Shown one piece after another: positions 56,752-64,000 of a DNA stretch of 64,000 bases. A program made the translations under genes and the position numbers. How positions within the stretch are numbered: the first letter of the stretch is position 1; each line of letters begins with the position of its first letter. The notes beneath the pieces are model-generated. The model saw nothing but the letters and a program-made list of their open reading frames with translations, was not told the DNA's origin and did no database searches. Source of the DNA: Massilia niastensis DSM 21313 (GTDB taxonomy: Bacteria; Pseudomonadota; Gammaproteobacteria; Burkholderiales; Burkholderiaceae_D). The stretch lies in the NCBI RefSeq assembly GCF_000382345.1, contig NZ_KB908096.1, positions 41,598 to 105,597 on the forward strand, in the 5' to 3' direction.

Positions 56752-57270
56752 TTGAGCCACATCAGCGCAGGTGTCGAGTACGGGATACACTGCCTCCTGT
56801 ATTTGACGCCGACCTTCAATCAACGGCGCGAAGCGAGCGTACGCGACCTGGCGGAACTGCAGGGCGTGCCGCACGAATTCCTTGCCAAGCTGTTCACCAA
56901 GCTGGCGAAGGCCGGCTTGCTCGTCGCATCCGAAGGCGCGCGCGGCGGCTTCGCCCTCGCCAGGCCGGCCGCCGACATCACCGTCCTCGACATCGTCGAT
57001 GCGATCGACGGCCAGAAGTCCCTGTTCGATTGCCGCGAGATCCGCTCCCGCTGCGCCATCTTCGATCCCGAGAACCCGCCCGCCTGGTCATCGCGGGGCG
57101 TCTGCTCGATCCACTCGGTCATGCTCTCGGCGCAGCAGCGCATGAGGGAGGAACTGGCACTCTGGACCCTCGCCGATCTCGCCGCCAGGACCACCGAGAA
57201 GGCGCCGGCCAGTTATCCCGCCACCGTGATCCGCTGGCTCGATGGCCGCGGCCCCGCGCGCGGCGCCTGA
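56752..57270 (+). CDS. Rrf2-family transcriptional regulator
   Basis: The 172-residue protein has the Rrf2 winged helix (VEYGIHCLLYLTP, VRDLAELQGVPHEFLAKLFTKLAKAGLL in part) and three cysteines at positions 94, 101 and 118. This arrangement is like IscR/NsrR Fe-S sensors, so it may sense redox stress, nitric oxide or iron-sulfur status. It starts with TTG, supported by GGAG 8 bases upstream and a TACAAT -10 at 56717-56722. It is upstream of an RND multidrug efflux operon on the same strand and may regulate it. Confidence 0.88.
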   Translation: MSHISAGVEYGIHCLLYLTPTFNQRREASVRDLAELQGVPHEFLAKLFTKLAKAGLLVASEGARGGFALARPAADITVLDIVDAIDGQKSLFDCREIRSRCAIFDPENPPAWSSRGVCSIHSVMLSAQQRMREELALWTLADLAARTTEKAPASYPATVIRWLDGRGPARGA

Positions 57271-57300
57271 GGCACCCACCCTCTTCCTCCGCTTCTCCGG

Positions 57301-57318
57301 GAGGCCGGCACCGGCCTC
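57301..57318 (+). terminator. Hairpin after the Rrf2 gene
   Basis: GAGGCCGG and CCGGCCTC pair perfectly around CA, 30 bases after the stop, followed by TTGT. It separates the regulator from the efflux operon. The rest of the 409-base gap (57271-57679) has no recognisable gene; TACAAT at 57523-57528 may be part of the efflux promoter. Confidence 0.4.
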
Positions 57319-57679
57319 TTGTCGAACGACCCACCGCCACTCCTCGTAGCACCCCGGCCGTCCGCCCCATGCTGGCCTGACGGCCCCTGCCTGTTCCCCG
57401 CCTTTCATGCCGGGCGGGTCATGTGCACTCGCGCGTCGTGCCAACTACGCAAGCGTCCATTCATGCAGGTGGACTAGCGTTTTTCGGCCCGATTGGCTCC
57501 CCGGCCGGCGCAAGGCAAATCCTACAATCCACTCCACGATCACAGCCCCAGGTACGCACCCGCGTAGCCAGGCAGCAGTAGCGATCACGCGGGCCCACAT
57601 CGCAGTTTCTCGTTCCGCCTTCATTCCGAAAGGGGAACGATTTGCATCGATCCAACGCTACTCATCTACGAGAGAGACC

Positions 57680-58903
57680 ATGAACACCCATCAACGACAC
57701 TGGTACGAACCACGCCCCCGGACTGCCGCACTCGCCCTGGCGAGCGCCGTAATGCTCGCCCTGGGCGGCTGCGCTCCCGGCAATGCCGACTCCCCGGCGC
57801 CGCCCGCCGCATCCGCCACGCCCGTCACCGCGTCCGTCGTGGTCGAACGGCGGGTGGTGGACACCCAGGAATTCTCGGGCCGCATGGAAGCCATCGACCG
57901 CGTCGAGATCCGCTCGCGTGTCAGCGGCTACATCACGGCGATCAACTTCAGGCCCGGCGTCACGGTCAGGAAAGGCGATGTGCTGTTCGTGATCGATCCG
58001 CGCCCCTACCAGGCCGAAGTCGACCGCGCCGAGGCCGCCGCCGCCGCCGCCCGCGCCAAGGCCGACCTGGCCAAAATCGAACTCACCCGCGCCGAACTGC
58101 TGCTGAAGGACAAGGCGATCGCCCAGCGCGAATACGACGAGAAGGCTTCGGGACTCCGGGAACTCGAGGCCAACGCGCGCGCCGCCCGCGCCCTGCTGGA
58201 TACCGCCCAGCTGAACCTGGAATACACCCGCGTCAAGGCGCCGATCGACGGCCGCGTCTCGAAGGAAGAGATCACGCTCGGCAACCTGGTGGATGCCTCT
58301 GCCCTGCTGACCTCGGTCGTGTCGACCGACCGCATCTACGCCACCTTCGAGGGCGATGAAGCCACCTACCTGCGCGTCGCCAGGGCGGCCCAGCAAGGCA
58401 AGCCGGTCGGCGTCAAGGTCGGCCTGGCCAGCGAAACCGGCTTCCCGCACGAAGGCAGGCTCGAATTCGTCGACAACAGCCTGGACACCGGCACCGGCAG
58501 CGTGCGCATGCGCGCCGTCTTCGCGAACGCGGACCACACCCTGGCGCCCGGCATGTTCGCGCGCGTCCAGGTCAGCGGCGGCGACGGCGAGCAGGCCGGG
58601 CGCCAGTCCATCCTGATCACGGACCGGGCGATCGGCACCGACCAGAGCCGCAAGTTCGTCATCGTGGTAGGCGCCGACGGCAAGACCGAGCACCGCGAGG
58701 TCAAGCTCGGTGCGCTGTCGGGCGGCCTGCGGATCGTCACCGACGGCCTGAAGCCGGGCGAACGGATCATCACCAGCGGCCTGCAGCGCGTGCGTCCGGG
58801 CGGCGCCGTCAAGGCCACCATCGTCGGCATGCAGCACGATACCGGCAAACCGAAGGCAAAGGCGGTCGTCGCCGACGCCGGCGGCGCGGGCGCCAAGGAG
58901 TAA
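57680..58903 (+). CDS. RND multidrug efflux adaptor, lipoprotein (MexE/AcrA-like)
   Basis: The 407-residue membrane fusion protein has a lipobox (LALGGC), a biotinyl-lipoyl-like SRVSGYITAINFRPGV, an alpha-hairpin with LTRAELLLKDKAIAQREYDEK (in part), and RVKAPIDGRVS. It closely follows the MexE group pattern and pairs with an HAE1-type permease starting 4 bases later. AGAGAG lies 6 bases before the ATG. Confidence 0.92.
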   Translation: MNTHQRHWYEPRPRTAALALASAVMLALGGCAPGNADSPAPPAASATPVTASVVVERRVVDTQEFSGRMEAIDRVEIRSRVSGYITAINFRPGVTVRKGDVLFVIDPRPYQAEVDRAEAAAAAARAKADLAKIELTRAELLLKDKAIAQREYDEKASGLRELEANARAARALLDTAQLNLEYTRVKAPIDGRVSKEEITLGNLVDASALLTSVVSTDRIYATFEGDEATYLRVARAAQQGKPVGVKVGLASETGFPHEGRLEFVDNSLDTGTGSVRMRAVFANADHTLAPGMFARVQVSGGDGEQAGRQSILITDRAIGTDQSRKFVIVVGADGKTEHREVKLGALSGGLRIVTDGLKPGERIITSGLQRVRPGGAVKATIVGMQHDTGKPKAKAVVADAGGAGAKE

Positions 58904-58907
58904 ATCC

Positions 58908-62090
<3,183 letters not shown>

Positions 62091-62091
62091 G

Positions 62092-63534
62092 ATGAAGACC
62101 ATGATCGCAAAAGGCGTCGCGCCGCTGATGGCCGCCCTGCTGTTGTCCGCCTGCGGCCTGACGCCGGTGTTCAAGCAGCCCGAGTTGCCGGTCCCGGCGG
62201 CCTTCAAGGAAACCCAGCCGGGCGTGCAGCTTGCCGCAGACGGCACGCGCTGGAAGCAGGCCCGGGCCGCCGAACAACAGGCCCGCGGCGAATGGTGGCT
62301 GGCCTTCGCCGATCCGACCCTCACCGGGTTGATCGCCGAGGCCGGCGCCGCCAACCAGAACCTGGCGGTGGCCACGGCCCGCGTCAAGCAGGCCCGCGCC
62401 ATCGCCGGCATCGCCGGCGCCGATCGCAGCCCGCAGGTCGGGTTCGGCGCCGGCGTCCAGCGCGGCACCTCGCCCACCGAGGGTGGCGGCCCGGCGTCCA
62501 CCTCGTACCAGGCGCAGCTGACCGCCAGCTATGAAGTCGACCTGTTCGGCCGGGTGGCCGCCAACGTCAGCGCGGCCAGGAACGACGCCGCCACGGCGGA
62601 AGCGAACCTGCGCTCGGTGCAGCTGGCGCTGCAGGCCGATGTCGCGCAGACCTATTTCCGCCTGCGCGCCACGGATGCCGAGCTGGTGACCCTGAACGAC
62701 ACCGTCCGCCTGCTGGAAGAGAACGTGAAGGTCAACCAGCGCCGCTTCGACCTGGGCGACATCGGCGAGTTCGACCTGTCGCGGGCCAGGACCGAGCTGG
62801 CGCGCTGGCGCGCCGACGCGATCGGACTGCAGCGCGAGCGCGCTGCGGCCGAACACGCCCTGGCCGTGCTGCTGGGTAAACCGCCTGCCGGTTTCGGCCT
62901 GCCGAGCGCGCCCATCGCGGACTCCAGCACCCTGCCCGTGATTCCGGCCGGGCTGCCCTCGACCCTGCTGGAACGCCGTCCGGACATCGCCGCCGCGCAG
63001 CGCACGATGGAAGCCGCCAACGCCCGCATCGGCGTGGCGCGCGCCGCGATGTTCCCGGCCATTGGCATCGGCGCCAGCGGCGGTGGCGTCGGCGGGGCCC
63101 TGTCGGATGTGTTCAAGATGAGCAGCAAGTCGTGGATGCTGGGCGCCCTGCTGTCGCTGCCGGTGATCGACGGCGGCCGCAACAAGGCCAATGTCGCGCG
63201 CAGCGAGGCGGTGCTCGAGGAATCGGTGGCCGAATACCGCCAGAAGGTCCTGGTCGCGTTCTCCGAAGTCGAGGACAACCTGGCCGGCCTGCGGATCCTG
63301 TCGGCGCAGGCCGAACAGGTCGACGAGGCGCTGGCCTCGGCCCGCCGTTCCGCCGACCTGGCCCAGAAGCTGTACGACGCCGGCCGCTCGAGCTACCTCG
63401 ACCTGCTGGACGCGCAGCGGAACCTGGCCAATGTCGAGCGCAGCGCGGTGCAGTTGCGCGGCAACCATGCCGTCACCACGGTTGCCCTGATCCGCTCCCT
63501 GGGCGGCGGCTGGGACGCCGCTCCGCGCGGCTAG
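62092..63534 (+). CDS. RND efflux outer-membrane lipoprotein (OprN/NodT-like)
   Basis: The 480-residue TolC-family protein has a lipoprotein signal (APLMAALLLSAC), two efflux repeats including SYEVDLFGRVAANVSAA and DAQRNLANVERSAVQLRGN. It completes the tripartite pump with the two genes before it. The ATG at 62092 follows the permease stop by one base, with AAGGA 12 bases upstream. Confidence 0.92.
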   Translation: MKTMIAKGVAPLMAALLLSACGLTPVFKQPELPVPAAFKETQPGVQLAADGTRWKQARAAEQQARGEWWLAFADPTLTGLIAEAGAANQNLAVATARVKQARAIAGIAGADRSPQVGFGAGVQRGTSPTEGGGPASTSYQAQLTASYEVDLFGRVAANVSAARNDAATAEANLRSVQLALQADVAQTYFRLRATDAELVTLNDTVRLLEENVKVNQRRFDLGDIGEFDLSRARTELARWRADAIGLQRERAAAEHALAVLLGKPPAGFGLPSAPIADSSTLPVIPAGLPSTLLERRPDIAAAQRTMEAANARIGVARAAMFPAIGIGASGGGVGGALSDVFKMSSKSWMLGALLSLPVIDGGRNKANVARSEAVLEESVAEYRQKVLVAFSEVEDNLAGLRILSAQAEQVDEALASARRSADLAQKLYDAGRSSYLDLLDAQRNLANVERSAVQLRGNHAVTTVALIRSLGGGWDAAPRG

Positions 63535-63544
63535 AAGAACGGAC

Positions 63545-63585
63545 GCCGCGCCCCGCATCGCCGGTCCGGCGATGCGGGGCGCGGC
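63545..63585 (+). terminator. Strong hairpin after the efflux operon
   Basis: An 18-bp perfect stem (GCCGCGCCCCGCATCGCC with its complement) closes a 5-base loop 10 bases after the channel gene. It has no T-run but should strongly stall RNA polymerase or protect the 3' end. Confidence 0.65.
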
Positions 63586-63666
63586 AGCATGCAGCGCGGA
63601 GTTCGTCCGCCGCGATCTTCATGGCGGCTGCCTGGAGGCGCAGGCGGCGGCAAGCCTGGAGCGACC

Positions 63667-63855
63667 ATGGCCCCACACCTCGGCGCGCTGCCAGCGCCGC
63701 CCAGGGCGGTATTCTCGCGCACCGGCGGCGCGCTGGCCTCGTACCTGCTGTTCGAATCGGGCTACACCCGCGACCTGATCGCGCTTGGCTACAGGGACGC
63801 CCTCGCCCGCCGCGACGACGCCCTGGCATTCTTCGGCACCCACACCGACTCCTGA
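63667..63855 (+). pseudogene. C-terminal remnant of a patatin-like phospholipase
   Basis: The frame from about 63667 reads SRTGGALASYLLFESGY, LIALGYRDALARRDDALAFF, resembling the last 50 residues of patatin-like phospholipases. The lipase nucleophile and the rest of the gene are absent. It stands just before an insertion-sequence end and is probably the leftover of a rearranged gene. Confidence 0.5.
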
Positions 63856-63872
63856 ATTTCGCCCAAGACAAT

Positions 63873-64000
63873 TAGGGTCAGAGTCTAATGCCGTTAAGTT
63901 AGGGATGGCGGACGTCGGAGTCGGCGTTCTGGATAGCGTTGCGGTTTGGCTTTGGTGACCCGGTCGAACTTTCGGCCGGGTCGATACACATTCAGTTCGA
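63873..64000 (-). mobile_element. End of an IS4-like insertion sequence, continues past the window
   Basis: The stretch beginning TAGGGTCAGAGTCTAATGCC has the look of a terminal repeat and precedes a minus-strand frame resembling the end of an IS4-type transposase. The other end is outside the window, so element type and boundaries are provisional. Confidence 0.5.
63894..63998 (-). CDS. Transposase C-terminus, IS4-like, partial
   Basis: Reading the minus strand, 34 codons end at TAA (63894-63896): the peptide contains NVYRPGRKFDRVTKAKPQRY. A basic RPGR-x5-V-x4-K/R-x3-YP-like tail is common at the C-terminus of IS4-family transposases. The catalytic region lies outside the window. Assignment is by pattern only. 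Confidence 0.5.
   Translation of the reverse strand, partial: ELNVYRPGRKFDRVTKAKPQRYPERRLRRPPSLT

Overview
The window looks like a chromosomal segment of a GC-rich betaproteobacterium, most likely Burkholderiales/Oxalobacteraceae (Massilia-like). This is inferred from the strongly GC-biased third codon positions, the Bug-type solute receptor, the CzcCBA/CzcI/CadA/CadR set, and the protein families present. No tRNA, rRNA, CRISPR array or complete insertion sequence was found. Long open frames antisense to real genes are common and were discarded as composition shadows.

Layout. 1-2.5 kb: two DUF2382-type stress proteins, the second with four tandem C-terminal repeats. 2.5-12.4 kb: a MITE/REP-like inverted-repeat element, a GGDEF-EAL protein coupled to a tandem sensor-CheW protein, an M16 peptidase, a second diguanylate cyclase and a small membrane protein. 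12.6-17.4 kb: queE-queD-tadA, a hydrolase lacking its serine nucleophile, ldcA and an amine-oxidase-like flavoprotein. 17.5-20.8 kb: an accessory-looking pocket with an Lrp-type regulator divergent from an orphan acetolactate synthase, followed by an Xre/RES toxin-antitoxin pair. 21-31 kb: ybiT, then a neighbourhood rich in NAD functions (nadA-nadC, a sirtuin, nadB, pnuC) mixed with a hydrolase, a DMT exporter and a flavin-type stress protein. 31-33 kb: a small copper-handling cluster (CusF-like, DUF411, Cys-rich four-helix protein). 33-34.2 kb: a tyrosine recombinase under a near-consensus LexA box. 34.2-38.7 kb: an exported amidohydrolase, about 1.1 kb of degenerate sequence and a PP2C-like phosphatase. 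39-45 kb: a catabolic locus (GlcG-like, FAH, VOC, FMN hydroxyacid oxidase, LysR, Bug receptor, DapA-like). 45-53.8 kb: czcA-czcB-czcC-czcI-cadA with divergent cadR. 53.8-56.1 kb: a second tyrosine recombinase translationally coupled to cadR and convergent with a KfrA-like coiled-coil DNA-binding protein. 56.7-63.5 kb: an Rrf2 regulator and a tripartite RND multidrug efflux operon. The right edge holds a patatin-like gene remnant and the end of an IS4-like element.

How the parts work together. CadR should sense Cd/Zn/Pb at a MerR-type operator and drive the P-type ATPase, which moves metal from cytoplasm to periplasm; CzcCBA would then export it across the outer membrane. The copper cluster buffers or sequesters Cu. 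NadB, NadA and NadC form the complete de novo route from aspartate to nicotinate mononucleotide, PnuC provides salvage, and the sirtuin consumes NAD. The 39-45 kb locus has the parts for uptake and oxidation of an unidentified hydroxy acid. The most unusual features are the SOS-type box in front of an integrase, the recombinase/KfrA pair attached to metal-resistance genes, the Ser-to-Ala hydrolase, the soluble tandem-sensor CheW protein, the 11-bp-phased repeats before the toxin-antitoxin pair, and the duplicated inverted start region of kfrA.
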